Assembly: GCF_003570905.1 (NCBI RefSeq)
Contig: NZ_QXJM01000039.1
Location: 744,001-808,000 of the forward strand
Direction of reading: 5' to 3'
DNA length: 64,000 nt
Origin: Cohnella faecalis
GTDB taxonomy: Bacteria > Bacillota > Bacilli > Paenibacillales > Paenibacillaceae
The notes under the pieces are model-generated. The model worked only from the letters and a program-made list of their open reading frames with translations. It did not search any database and was not told the origin of the DNA. Below, piece after piece: positions 48,285 through 57,305 of this stretch. Both the position numbers and the translations under genes were made by a program. The stretch's first letter is position 1. The number at the start of each line of letters is the position of its first letter.

Positions 48285-48385
48285 TTCGTTTCGCCAAGCA
48301 GGGGAGATTTGGCAGCGGCCTTTTCTTTCCCCCGCCGGAAGTTTATAATTACTGCAAACCAAACGATAGACGAGGAGGAATTTCC

Positions 48386-48703
48386 GTGGGCTTTCAGACG
48401 GAGTTCAATTCGGTGTGCAAATTCAAGTCGGAGCAGGAGCTGTACGAGCTGCTCGAATACGGACGCGGCAAAATGGTTAAGAAGCAGTTCCGAGTATTCC
48501 CGACAGGACAGAAGGTCATCGCCTATTCGCCGGACAACAAAGCCGTCGCGATCGTAAAGATTCTGGCTTCCATCGCGGAAATCAATTTCCAAGGCGAGGA
48601 AGTGACGCAAGTCGAGATGGAGCTTGTGCGCAAGCTGACGGAAGAAGAGTCCCGGGTGCAAACGGCGCTCGCGTATGAAATGTTTTTCGGAGAGCAACAG
48701 TAA
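48386..48703 (+). CDS. Small conserved hypothetical protein
   Basis: A 105-residue soluble protein: MGFQTEFNSVCKFKSEQELY, then KKQFRVFPTGQKVIAYSPDN, then a beta strand-rich middle and a C-terminal helix (TEEESRVQTALAYEMFFGEQ). It looks conserved, but I cannot name a family with confidence. The start is GTG 48386 behind GAGGAGG. It precedes uvsE by 80 bp in the same direction. Confidence 0.75.
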   Translation: MGFQTEFNSVCKFKSEQELYELLEYGRGKMVKKQFRVFPTGQKVIAYSPDNKAVAIVKILASIAEINFQGEEVTQVEMELVRKLTEEESRVQTALAYEMFFGEQQ

Positions 48704-48783
48704 TCCGACAAGCCGGCTTCATGGTCGCAGGATCGGGATTCCTTCCAGTGCCCTTGACGAGCCGGCGTCGGGAGGATTGCCTC

Positions 48784-49800
48784 ATGCTCGTCAGATTCGG
48801 ATACGTCGCCATGACTATGCAATTGGAGAACGCATCTCCCTCGCGCACGATGACGTTGACTAACTTCGTCAAGCTCCCCGACCGAGAGGCGGCATTGCGC
48901 CGTCTTGAACGGCTTGCCGAGGAAAATCTGCACAATACGCTGCGGATTCTGAAGCATAACCGGTATATGGACATTCGGTTGTACCGGTTCACCTCCAAGT
49001 TCATTCCCTTGAAGACCCATGAACGATTAAGCGATTGGAACCCGTATCCCGTGTTGGCCGACGCCTTCGCGGAGGTAGGGGTATTCGTGCGGGAGAACGG
49101 CGTTCGGACTTCGTTTCATCCGGACCACTTCACGGTGCTGAGCACTCCCCGCGAGGAAGTGCTGGCCAACTCGATCAAGGATTTGGAGCATCATGTGAGC
49201 ATGCTCGAGCTAATGGGGTTGGACGAGCGTTCGACCTGCAACATACACGTCGGCGGAAGCTACGGAGACAAGGAGAAGGCGGGCCAACGGTTCGTCAATC
49301 ATTTTCGGCTGCTCGAACCGAGAATCGCGGCGCGGCTCACGGTGGAAAACGACGACAAGACGTTTACCGCGCTGGAGACGTTGAATATATGCGAATCGAC
49401 AGGAGCGCCGATGGTGCTCGACATTCATCATCATGCGGTCAATCCCGGCGAGGAGCGGATGGAAGAGCTTTGGCCGCGTATTAAGCGCACATGGGACAAG
49501 CAAGCCTGGAATGCGGACCCCGGACATGCCGCCGGCTCCGATAAGCTGCCTCCGAAGATCCATGTTTCGAGTCCCAAAAGCGCCAGCGACCCGCGAGGAC
49601 ATGCCGATTATGTCGATCCGGGACCGCTTATGAGCTTTATGCTTGCAATTGCAGGGGAGACGCCGGCTATCGACGTCATGATCGAGGCGAAGCGCAAGGA
49701 CGAAGCGCTGTTCAAGCTGATGGACGATTTGCGCGTATTGGAGGCTGCCGGCGGCCCCGTGAAAATCGTCGACGGAGCGAGCGTCGAGATTATGGCGTAA
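48784..49800 (+). CDS. uvsE: UV DNA damage endonuclease
   Basis: A 338-residue UvsE/UvdE TIM-barrel endonuclease that nicks 5' to UV photoproducts, found in sporulating Firmicutes. Metal-binding histidines and acids lie in SFHPDHFTVLSTP, CNIHVGGSYGDKEKAG, LTVENDDKTFTALETLNIC, VLDIHHHAVNP, and the C-terminal VMIEAKRKDEALFKL. The start at 48784 (MLVRFGYVAMTMQL) follows GGGAGGA and matches the family; an upstream ATG at 48721 is unlikely. Confidence 0.95.
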   Translation: MLVRFGYVAMTMQLENASPSRTMTLTNFVKLPDREAALRRLERLAEENLHNTLRILKHNRYMDIRLYRFTSKFIPLKTHERLSDWNPYPVLADAFAEVGVFVRENGVRTSFHPDHFTVLSTPREEVLANSIKDLEHHVSMLELMGLDERSTCNIHVGGSYGDKEKAGQRFVNHFRLLEPRIAARLTVENDDKTFTALETLNICESTGAPMVLDIHHHAVNPGEERMEELWPRIKRTWDKQAWNADPGHAAGSDKLPPKIHVSSPKSASDPRGHADYVDPGPLMSFMLAIAGETPAIDVMIEAKRKDEALFKLMDDLRVLEAAGGPVKIVDGASVEIMA

Positions 49801-49855
49801 AGCGTATCATTGTACCTGTTGCCGGAGCCGGAATGAGCAGCCTTGCAAAGACGAT

Positions 49856-50860
49856 TTATTTTAAGCAATTCGACAGAAACGAATCCTCGTCTTCATAGTT
49901 CAGCAGGGGGTAATCTTTCGGATGCAGCGCAGCCGGCGGGTTGGCTGCCTCCCACTGAACCGTCGCCAGAAGAGCCGCTTCCGGCGCGACAATTTCTTTG
50001 TAACCCAATTCCTTCCGGATCAAGGAAGTGTTCGTGATCCAATCCTGTTCCGTGCGAAGGAGCCGATTAGCCAGCTCCGAAGGCAATTCCGACTTGGCTG
50101 CGGTATACACCTCAACCTCCCACATCAAGGTACGGGCGATAGCATGCGCCCATTCCTTCTCGGTGTGCGCGTCTTCCTCTCCTACGTTATAGACACGGTT
50201 TCCCGTCACAGGACTTACTGCGGCAACCGCAATGGCATGGGCAACGTTCTCGACGTAGCCTCTCGAAGCGCGCCAATGGGCAAAACCTTCGTCCAAGACG
50301 AGAACGGAACGATTGTCGAGCTTGCGCTTCACGTATTTGTACAGCCGGTGCGAAGGATCGCCGGGGCCGTAAACCATCGGCAGTCGAAGAACGGTCGCAG
50401 GCAAAAGAGCGGCCTGATTAAGCATGACACGTTCCACCAGTATTTTCTCGTAATCTCCGCCGTAGGGGTAAAGACGCTCCCGCAAAGGGGACTGCTCGTC
50501 AAGCGGGATTGGCAGCGGAGGAGCATCCTCCAATCCGATGACGATGCCGTACGCTCTGTACACATCCATGCTGCTGAGTACGACGATTCTCTTGGCTATG
50601 CCGGCGAAAAGGCTAACGGCAGTATGAGCGTCCCTTTCGGTATAGGCGATCATATGGACGACGACATCGGGCGCGAATCGTTGAAATTCGGACTTGTAAT
50701 CGGCCAAACTCTCGATGTCGCCTTGGATAACCGTGACATCCGATAGTTCGAGAGGAGCATGGCCGCGATTAAACATCGCAAGCGTATGTCCCTCTTCGTG
50801 AAGCTCCTTCACGACATACGGACCTATGAAGCCGGTGCCGCCAATAATGAGAATTCTCAT
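49856..50860 (-). CDS. NAD-dependent epimerase/dehydratase (SDR family)
   Basis: A 334-residue extended short-chain dehydrogenase. The Rossmann motif MRILIIGGTGFIGPYVVKEL is followed by VVVHMIAYTERDAHTA, VVLSSMDVYRAYG, and YPYGGDYEKILVERVML, where the family Tyr-x3-Lys appears as Tyr-x-x-x-Lys within YGGDYEK. LPATVLRLPMVYGPGDPSHR and the rest of the fold are intact. The substrate is unknown. It is divergent from the short frame at 50928. Confidence 0.88.
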   Translation of the reverse strand: MRILIIGGTGFIGPYVVKELHEEGHTLAMFNRGHAPLELSDVTVIQGDIESLADYKSEFQRFAPDVVVHMIAYTERDAHTAVSLFAGIAKRIVVLSSMDVYRAYGIVIGLEDAPPLPIPLDEQSPLRERLYPYGGDYEKILVERVMLNQAALLPATVLRLPMVYGPGDPSHRLYKYVKRKLDNRSVLVLDEGFAHWRASRGYVENVAHAIAVAAVSPVTGNRVYNVGEEDAHTEKEWAHAIARTLMWEVEVYTAAKSELPSELANRLLRTEQDWITNTSLIRKELGYKEIVAPEAALLATVQWEAANPPAALHPKDYPLLNYEDEDSFLSNCLK

Positions 50861-50927
50861 GCCGCAACTCTCCCTTGAATAAAAGCTTTATATTATTCTA
50901 GCATTTGCAGGAAGGGAGAGGGGATTA

Positions 50928-51044
50928 ATGGAGATTTACGAGTCAAAAGTTGCAGCGCAAAACGTCGGACAACTGCTCGACCAGCTTGGCGTGCGTGAGA
51001 GGATCGTCGCAGCAGTCCTGTCACCCGCCGAAGCACACTTTTGA
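50928..51044 (+). other. Short frame truncated at repeat array C
   Basis: An ATG at 50928 behind GGGAGAGGGG opens a 38-codon frame (MEIYESKVAAQNVGQLLDQL, then GVRERIVAAVLSPAEAHF) that ends in TGA exactly where array C begins; the last codons are already array-like sequence. It looks like the intact 5' end of a gene whose remainder was replaced by the array. It could also be a genuine small protein. The family is not recognised. Confidence 0.45.
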
Positions 51045-51411
51045 CCTAAAGAATGGTACCCCGTCCCACTGAAGTGCCTCTGAGCACGCTTTTCGTCGAA
51101 AGTATGGTATCCTGTCCCACTGAAACGAGTCTGAGCACACTTTTCGCCGTAAGAATGGTATCCCGTCCCACTGAAGCGCGTCTGAGCACACTTTTGACCT
51201 AAAGAATGGTATCCCGTCCCACTGAAGCGCGTCTGAGCACACTTTTGACCGAAAGAATGGTATCTCGTCCCACTGTAGTGCCTCTGAGCACACTTTTCGT
51301 CGAAAGAATGGTATCTCGTCCCACTGTAGTGCCTCTGAGCACACTTTTCGTCGAAAGAATGGTATCCTGTCCCACTGTAGTGCCTCTGAGCACACTTTTC
51401 GCCGAAAGACG
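51028..51411. repeat. 51-bp tandem repeat array C (7 units)
   Basis: GTCCCACTG cores at 51063, 51114, 51165, 51216, 51267, 51318 and 51369, always 51 bp apart. Units run GTCCCACTGAAGCGCGTCTG, then AGCACACTTTTCGCCGAAAG, then AATGGTATCCC, with GACCTAAAG or CGTCGAAAG variants. Aligned without gaps to array A, the first 10, the TCGCCGAAAG block and most of ATGGTA are identical, so A and C share ancestry. Confidence 0.95.
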
Positions 51412-51488
51412 GGAGCCCATTCGAGGAGAATGTTGGAATAAACGGGCCCGATGGCGTAGAATGGAGCTAGTCATCAGCAGTTGAACAG

Positions 51489-52328
51489 TTGGAGTTGAAA
51501 CAATTGGTACTCGTATGGATTGTCATGCTGGCGATTGGGGTCGTCTCTGCCATATTCGGCAGCATCGTCGGGCTCGGAGGCGGCATTATTACCGTGCCGG
51601 TGCTCGTGCTTATCGGACCTTCGCTGCTCGGCGAAGCGGTGTCGTCCCAGACGGCTGTCGGAACCTCGCTCGCGGTTCTCATCTTTACGGCTTTGTCGGC
51701 AACCTGGACGTACAAGAAGCAACGGAAAGTGGATTTCGCCAGCGGCTGGCTGTTTTTCTCGACAAGCGGTCCCGCGGCCATGATCGGCGCTCTGCTCACT
51801 AACCGGATCGCCCAAGGGCCGTTTCAACTGGCGTTCGGAGCGTTCATGCTCGTTATGTTCGGACTTATGGTTGCCAGGGAACGGATGAAGCCGCTGAATA
51901 TCCGCTGGAAAATAACCCGCACGTTCACAGAGGGCTCGGGCCGGGAGCATACGTACGGCTATAGCATACCGCTCGCGTTGCTGATCGGATGCGGGGTCGG
52001 ACTGGTGTCCGGCTTGTTCGGCATCGGAGGAGGCTCGCTATTCGTCCCTCTAATGGTGCTGCTGTTTCGTTTTCCGCCGCATATTGCTACCGCTACGTCC
52101 ATGTTCGTTATTTTGCTGTCGTCTGTCCTGGGCTCCGGGGTCCATGCATGGCACGGCAATATCGACTGGTCGCTCTTCGCCGCGCTCGCACCAGGGGCAA
52201 TCGTTGGAGGACGCGTCGGAGCGGTTGTCGCTTCCCGGATGAGCGGCCGTCAGCTGATGTGGCTGCTGAGGGTTACTCTGCTTATAATGGCGATTTACCT
52301 GATTCTGAAAGGAATTCGGGAATGGTGA
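51489..52328 (+). CDS. TauE/SafE-family sulfite or anion exporter
   Basis: A 279-residue membrane protein with about eight TM segments in two repeats. The hallmark glycine motifs AIFGSIVGLGGGIITVPVLV and GLVSGLFGIGGGSLFVPLMV appear once per half. Family members export sulfite, sulfoacetate or related organosulfur anions. The start is weak: TTG at 51489, or TTG at 51504 with GGAG upstream. It begins 78 bp after array C. A sulfur role fits the region but is not proven. Confidence 0.9.
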   Translation: MELKQLVLVWIVMLAIGVVSAIFGSIVGLGGGIITVPVLVLIGPSLLGEAVSSQTAVGTSLAVLIFTALSATWTYKKQRKVDFASGWLFFSTSGPAAMIGALLTNRIAQGPFQLAFGAFMLVMFGLMVARERMKPLNIRWKITRTFTEGSGREHTYGYSIPLALLIGCGVGLVSGLFGIGGGSLFVPLMVLLFRFPPHIATATSMFVILLSSVLGSGVHAWHGNIDWSLFAALAPGAIVGGRVGAVVASRMSGRQLMWLLRVTLLIMAIYLILKGIREW

Positions 52329-52458
52329 AAAAGCGCAATTATGCACGCAGAGGAACAATCGCGCAACCGTAAAGCTGCTGTTTCGTATATGCTATCGGGA
52401 GTTTCCGAAGTCTTGTCCGATCCAGAAGGAACCAAACCATAGATATGAGGGATGAATA

Positions 52459-53313
52459 ATGGTCGATAATGCGCCGGAGAGAGTCGTCGGCAGCAAGAGC
52501 TTTACGGCGGTTGCCATCAATTGTGCGGCCAAAGCCGGAGAATGGATTCAATCCAAGATCGGCAGCGTCAAGCAGCTCGATACGAAATATTCGATGCACG
52601 ATCTCGTTACGGAAGTAGATAAAGGCTCGGAGCGGATGATCCGCAACCTGATCGGGACTCATTTTCCGCATCATTCGTTTTTGGGAGAAGAAGGAGTGGA
52701 ACCGGGGCCTGAAGCCGCGGCGAAAGCGCTGCAGGATGTCAGCGATGCGGAATATTTGTGGATCGTCGATCCGGTGGACGGAACGACTAACTACGTGCAC
52801 GGCTTTCCTTTCTACTCGGTGTCCATCGCGCTGGCCCATCGCGGCCAAGTCATCGTCGGCGTCGTCTACGATCCGTCTCGCGACGAGCTCTTCATCGCCG
52901 AGCGGGGCAAGGGAGCTTACGTGCACGGCCGCAAGGTAGAGGCTTCGAAAGAGGGGACGCTCGGGACGAGCTTGCTGGCGACAGGGTTTCCGGCAGAGCA
53001 TCTCACTGCGCTTCCGGCCAATCTTCGGGAAATCGGGGCCATCGCTCCCAAGGTAAGAAATCTTCGCTCCTCGGGCTCCGCTGCGCTTCATCTTGCCTAT
53101 GTAGCTTCGGGCCGGTTGAGCGGCTTCTGGGAGCATAACCTGAGCGCTTGGGATATCGCAGCGGGCTCGCTGCTCGTCGAGGAGGCAGGCGGGCGGATGT
53201 CGGACTTGGCCGGGGAACCGTATCACCTCGGCGTCCGCGACATCGTCGCCACCAATTCGCTAGTTCACGACGAGCTTGTCTCCGAGCTGAAGAAAGCTTC
53301 GGCGGCGAAGTAA
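52459..53313 (+). CDS. Inositol monophosphatase family protein
   Basis: A 284-residue Mg-dependent phosphatase. Motifs: SFLGEEGVEPG (metal Glu), WIVDPVDGTTNYVHGFPFYS (the DPxDGTTN signature), SAWDIAAGSLLVEEAGGRMS. The substrate could be inositol phosphate, histidinol phosphate, or 3'-phosphoadenosine 5'-phosphate (CysQ-like). The nearby sulfate-binding protein genes make the last one attractive, but this is inference. Closed by a bidirectional terminator. Confidence 0.92.
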   Translation: MVDNAPERVVGSKSFTAVAINCAAKAGEWIQSKIGSVKQLDTKYSMHDLVTEVDKGSERMIRNLIGTHFPHHSFLGEEGVEPGPEAAAKALQDVSDAEYLWIVDPVDGTTNYVHGFPFYSVSIALAHRGQVIVGVVYDPSRDELFIAERGKGAYVHGRKVEASKEGTLGTSLLATGFPAEHLTALPANLREIGAIAPKVRNLRSSGSAALHLAYVASGRLSGFWEHNLSAWDIAAGSLLVEEAGGRMSDLAGEPYHLGVRDIVATNSLVHDELVSELKKASAAK

Positions 53314-53323
53314 CCGAATAAAG

Positions 53324-53379
53324 AACGGGGCAGCCCTTGCCGACGACCGGAGTCGAAGGCGGGGGTGCCCCGTTTTTTT
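53324..53379. terminator. Bidirectional terminator, IMPase / sulfate-binding gene
   Basis: AACGGGGCA and TGCCCCGTT pair over an inner GC-rich segment, followed by TTTTTT on the + strand. Confidence 0.85.
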
Positions 53380-53392
53380 GTGCATGCGCGCT

Positions 53393-54465
53393 TTACTTCG
53401 CCGGCAATTGCTTGAACAAGCCGCTGTCCGAGAACAAAGCCTGCTGCAAATCTTCCCATCCGGTCAAATTGTCGTCCACGGTCAGCAAGGAGACTTCCGG
53501 AAATTTGCCTGCGTTCTGTTCGGCGACGGAGGCGAAACGGGAGCGGAAGCCGAATTTGGCGGCGGACGTCTGCGCTTCCTCGGTGAACAGATAATCGGTA
53601 TAGGCGTTCGCGACTTCGCGAATTCCTTTGTCGTCCGCGTTCCGGTCGACGACCGATACGATCGGCTCGACCGTCAGCGTGACGGAAGGGACGACGATTT
53701 CGATTTTTCCTTTGCCTGCCGATTCGGCAAGCTGGAGCGCTTTTTGTTCGGTTGTGACCCATACGTCGCCTTCGTTGCCGTCTAGGAAAGCCTTCTGGGC
53801 ATCGGCGTCGGATTTGGCGAGCGTCTTTACTCGGTTGTGAAAATCAGTCACAAAAGCTTTCGCTTTTTCTTGATCGTCCGGATTTGCGTCCAGCGAGTAG
53901 GCCCACGGCGCGGCATAATACCAGCGGGCGTCGGAGTAAGCGGACGGATTCGCGGTAACGATAGCGACGCCGTCCTTGACAACGTCTTCCCATTCCAGAA
54001 TGCCTTTCGGATTGCCGCTGCGTACGACGAATGCAACCGCCGTATAGAAAGGCGAGCTATTGTAATCGTAACGTTGCTGCCAGCCTTCCCGACGACGCCG
54101 GCCGTCTGGATCGCGTCGATATCGGTGCCTATGCCGAGCGTGACTACGTCCGCTTTGGAATCGCCTTTAATGATAGCTTGCTCTTGCTCGGAAGAAGCTC
54201 CCGTCTCCTGGCGAACCGTTACCGTCTGCCCGGTGCGGCTCTTCCAGCTTAGAACGAAGCCGGCATTCAATTCGGCGTACAGCGGCTCGGTTCCGTCTGT
54301 CGAGGCGTTCACCAGCTCGACGGCTTTCGTGTAGTCGGACTGGGTAGGTGCGGCTTCTTCGGCGCCGCCGTTCGATTTGCTGCCGGACGAGCACGCGGCG
54401 AACGCGGTGACCGATAGAGACAATACGGCGGTAAGCGATAACTTGCGGATCAGGCGCGGGTTCAT
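53393..54465 (-). pseudogene. Sulfate-binding lipoprotein (Sbp-like), frameshifted as given
   Basis: A substrate-binding protein of a sulfate/thiosulfate ABC transporter. The lipoprotein signal VLSLSVTAFAACSSG has its lipobox Cys. The first frame (to GVVGK) contains FVLSWKSRTGQTVTVRQETG and KADVVTLGIGTDIDAI. The second frame ends with VDDNLTGWEDLQQALFSDSG. An extra G at the CC of 54084-54085 gives GVVGKGWQQRYDYNSSPFYT and joins the frames to about 357 residues. Its cognate permease is not in the window. A CCAATT-N5-AATTGG operator lies upstream. Confidence 0.85.
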
Positions 54466-54497
54466 GCGAATGATTCCCTTCTCTCATAAAGTTGATA

Positions 54498-54519
54498 ATT
54501 CCAATTGTATAAATTGGTT
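54498..54519. promoter_or_regulatory. Operator before sulfate-binding lipoprotein gene
   Basis: The perfect inverted repeat CCAATT-GTATA-AATTGG (54501-54517), preceded by ATAATT, has the same layout as the metY operator (CCAACT-N5-AATCGG). A common sulfur regulator such as a CymR-type Rrf2 protein is plausible, but the identity is not known. Confidence 0.6.
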
Positions 54520-54576
54520 TAGGTTATGCGAAGCGATTGTAGCAACTATTGGGCAAATCTGTCAACAATAAAATCA

Positions 54577-54609
54577 TAGTTGACAACTAGGAATAGTGTG
54601 GAATATGAT
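54577..54609 (+). promoter_or_regulatory. Promoter of second sulfate-binding protein gene
   Basis: TTGACA (54580-54585) and TATGAT (54604-54609) with 18-bp spacing. The -35 lies inside a perfect palindrome TAGTTG-A-CAACTA (54577-54589), a possible repressor site. Confidence 0.65.
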
Positions 54610-54655
54610 GAATTCATCCCAAATGGATGATGCTTCCATCGCCTACCGGATCACC

Positions 54656-54726
54656 GGAGGCCTTGACTTCATCCGTGCGAATCAACGGCATTTTTATGCC
54701 GTCGCACGGATGACGGAGAGGCCTCC
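54656..54726 (+). ncRNA. Structured leader hairpin before sulfate-binding gene
   Basis: A very stable stem: GGAGGCC (54656) pairs with GGCCTCC (54720), then CATCCGTGCGA with TCGCACGGATG (11 bp), then ACGGCAT with ATGCCGT closing a TTTT loop. A small CATCC/GGATG hairpin precedes it at 54615. No U-tract follows, so it is not a simple terminator. It is not recognisable to me as an S-box or other known riboswitch. The leader is about 150 nt between promoter and ATG. Confidence 0.55.
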
Positions 54727-54765
54727 TTCGCTTTTCAAACCATAAAAAAAGAGGAGAGTCATCGC

Positions 54766-55791
54766 ATGAAAAATTCTTTTCGCTTGATCGTACTTACCCT
54801 GTTTGCCTTCGTTCTGACGACGTCCACCGTATTCGGCGCCGTTACGAAAAAATCGGAGAAGAAAAACGTAACGCTGCTTAACGTATCCTACGATCCGACC
54901 CGCGAGCTTTACGTCGGCTACAACGCCGCATTCGCGAAGTATTGGAAGAAGAAAACCGGTCAGACGGTTACGATCAAGCAATCCCATGGCGGCTCCGGCG
55001 CCCAGGCGCGTTCGGTTATCGACGGCCTTGAGGCGGACGTCGTTACGCTTGCTCTCGAATACGACGTCGCAGCAATCGAGAAAAAAGGACTTATCGCCAA
55101 AGGCTGGCAAAAACGTCTGGCCAACAACAGCGCGCCTTACAAATCGACGGTTGTTTTCCTTGTTCGCAAAGGCAATCCGAAAAAAATCAAAGATTGGGAC
55201 GATCTGGTCAAAACGGACGTTTCGGTCATTACCCCGAACCCGAAAACGTCGGGCGGAGCTCGTTGGAACTACTTGGCCGCTTGGGGCTACGCTTTGAAGC
55301 ATAACAACAACAGCCAAGACAAAGCGAAGGATTTCCTGAAAAAGCTGTTCGCCAACGTTCCGGTGCTCGATACCGGTGCCCGGGGCTCCACGACGACTTT
55401 CGTAGACAAAGGAATCGGCGACGTTCTGCTGGCATGGGAGAACGAAGCTTACTTGGCCAAGAAGGAATACGGAGACAAGTTCGAAATCGTAACGCCTTCG
55501 CTCAGCATTTTGGCCGAGCCTACGGTTGCCGTTGTTACCAAGAACGTCAACAAGCACGACACTCGCCAAGTAGCTACCGCTTATCTGGATTACCTGTACA
55601 CGGAAGAAGGCCAACGCATTGCGGCCAAAAACTTCTACCGTCCAATCAACACCAAAGTAGCCAAAGAGTTCGAGAAGCAATTTCCCAAGCTGAACCTGAT
55701 TACGATCAACGATTTCGGCGGCTGGGATAAAGCTCAGACGACTCACTTCGCCGACGGCGGCACGTTCGACCAGATCTATCTTAAAAAATAA
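54766..55791 (+). CDS. Sulfate-binding protein (Sbp-like), exported
   Basis: A 341-residue extracytoplasmic solute-binding protein. The signal peptide ends near STVFGAV and has no lipobox cysteine, unusual for a Gram-positive binding protein. Motifs: [80 protein letters not shown], which form the sulfate site. It is paralogous and divergent to the gene at 53.4-54.5 kb. Long structured leader. No cysTWA genes follow within the window. Confidence 0.94.
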   Translation: MKNSFRLIVLTLFAFVLTTSTVFGAVTKKSEKKNVTLLNVSYDPTRELYVGYNAAFAKYWKKKTGQTVTIKQSHGGSGAQARSVIDGLEADVVTLALEYDVAAIEKKGLIAKGWQKRLANNSAPYKSTVVFLVRKGNPKKIKDWDDLVKTDVSVITPNPKTSGGARWNYLAAWGYALKHNNNSQDKAKDFLKKLFANVPVLDTGARGSTTTFVDKGIGDVLLAWENEAYLAKKEYGDKFEIVTPSLSILAEPTVAVVTKNVNKHDTRQVATAYLDYLYTEEGQRIAAKNFYRPINTKVAKEFEKQFPKLNLITINDFGGWDKAQTTHFADGGTFDQIYLKK

Positions 55792-55827
55792 TCGATAGCT
55801 CATTCCAATTCGAAAGGAACATCCATT

Positions 55828-57227
55828 ATGACTCATTCCCGTACTTCATCCGGTAACATCGTTAAGCTTGCCGCCGCAGCTCTGGTCGCCGTGCAAGTAG
55901 CCAGCTTCGGTCTCGGCGGGTCGGCCTCGGCGGCCGAGAGCCCGATCGTCGTGAACGTGGACCAAATCGCCAAACAAGCGGAATGGGCTCCCGTATCGAC
56001 CGGGGGACGCTGCAATTGCCGCTAAGAGGCTTCGGGGAAACGATTGGCGCCTCGATCGCTTGGGACAAAGCGACGAGAACGGCTTCGATTTCCTTTGGCA
56101 GCCGTACGCTTCAGCTGACGGCCGGTTCGGCGAAAGCTGTCGTGAACGGGGAAGCTTACACGCTTTCCGCCGCTCCTAAGCTGACGGACGGCAAGCTGTG
56201 GGTGCCTGCAAACTCCGTAGCAGCCGCTCTTGGCGCCAAAATTACATGGAACGAATCGAAACGTACGCTAAGCTTCGAACGTCCGCTGCACGTATACGCT
56301 TCGGGAGGCAAAGAAGGGTTCGTGAACGCGTTCGGCGAGCAGGTGCTAAAAGCCGGCGAATACGACTCCGCCGATGAATTCAGCGAAGGCTTGGCGCTTG
56401 TCGGCAAAGACGGCAAATTCGGCTATATCGACATTAAGGGAAGCCAAGCTATCCCTCTTCAATTCGATCAAGGGTACGATTTCTCCGACGGGCTTGCGCT
56501 CGTCGAGACCGGCGGCAAGTCCAGCTACATCGACGCCGCCGGGAAAACGGTGCTCTCTCCCGTCTACGACGAGCTGTTCGACTTCTCCGAAGGGCTTGCT
56601 CTAGTCCGGTCCGGCGATCTGTTCGGCTACATCGACCATACGGGCAAGGAAGTGATCAAGCCTCAGTTCGAAGATGCGTTTTATTTCTCCGAAGGGCTTG
56701 CAGCCGTCCAAATCGAAGGAAGCTACGGCTTCATCGACCGGACGGGCAAAGTCGTCATCCAGCCGCTCTATCAGAGCGCGTCGGATTTCAAGGAAGGTCT
56801 GGCGCTCGTTCAGTCGGACGGCTCGTTCGGGTTCGTCGATCCGCAAGGAAAGCTGGCGATCGAAGCGATATACGCCAAAGCGTTCTCCTTCAGCGACGGC
56901 TTGGCCGCCGTTGAGAATGACGGAGTCGTATCGTACATCGATAAGAACGGCAAAACGGTTCTTGAGACGCCATACTCGGAAACCGGAGATTTCCACGAAG
57001 GGCTGGCGTCTTTCCTGAAGGACGACAAGTACGGTTACTTGAACCTCAAAGGGGAGACGGTCATCGCTCCGAAGTTCGACGAAGCCGGCAATTTCACTAA
57101 CGGCTTGGCCCGTGTCGTCGTGAACGGCAAAGCAACCTTGATCAACGCCAAAGGCGTCGAGGTAGCGAATGCGAAGCCTCCTGAAGCTCCGGTCGAAGAA
57201 GCGGCGCCTGCTACCCCGGCCAAATAA
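55828..57227 (+). pseudogene. WG-repeat secreted protein with CuAO_N1-like domain, frameshifted
   Basis: A signal peptide (VKLAAAALVAVQVASFGLGG, then SASA) starts the protein at 55828, and the rest is in another frame from about 56000. Adding one G at GGGGG 56002-56006 gives PVSTGGTLQLPLRGFGETIG, which restores a copper-amine-oxidase N-like domain (about 40-140). It is followed by eight to nine WG (KWG) repeats of about 34 residues with the motif GxxGYID and FSEGLALV. Such proteins bind cell-wall or extracellular ligands; function unknown. About 466 residues if repaired. It starts 36 bp after the sulfate-binding gene. Confidence 0.82.
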
Positions 57228-57238
57228 GCTCAACAGCG

Positions 57239-57284
57239 ATAAAAAAAGCTCCATCTCCCGTTCGCAGGGAGATGGAGCTTTTTG
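57239..57284. terminator. Terminator between WG-repeat gene and hemL
   Basis: AAAAGCTCCATCTCCC and GGGAGATGGAGCTTTT form a long perfect stem with A and T tails, suited to both convergent genes. Confidence 0.95.
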
Positions 57285-57305
57285 CCGTTCGGCGCCAGTC
57301 GTCGA

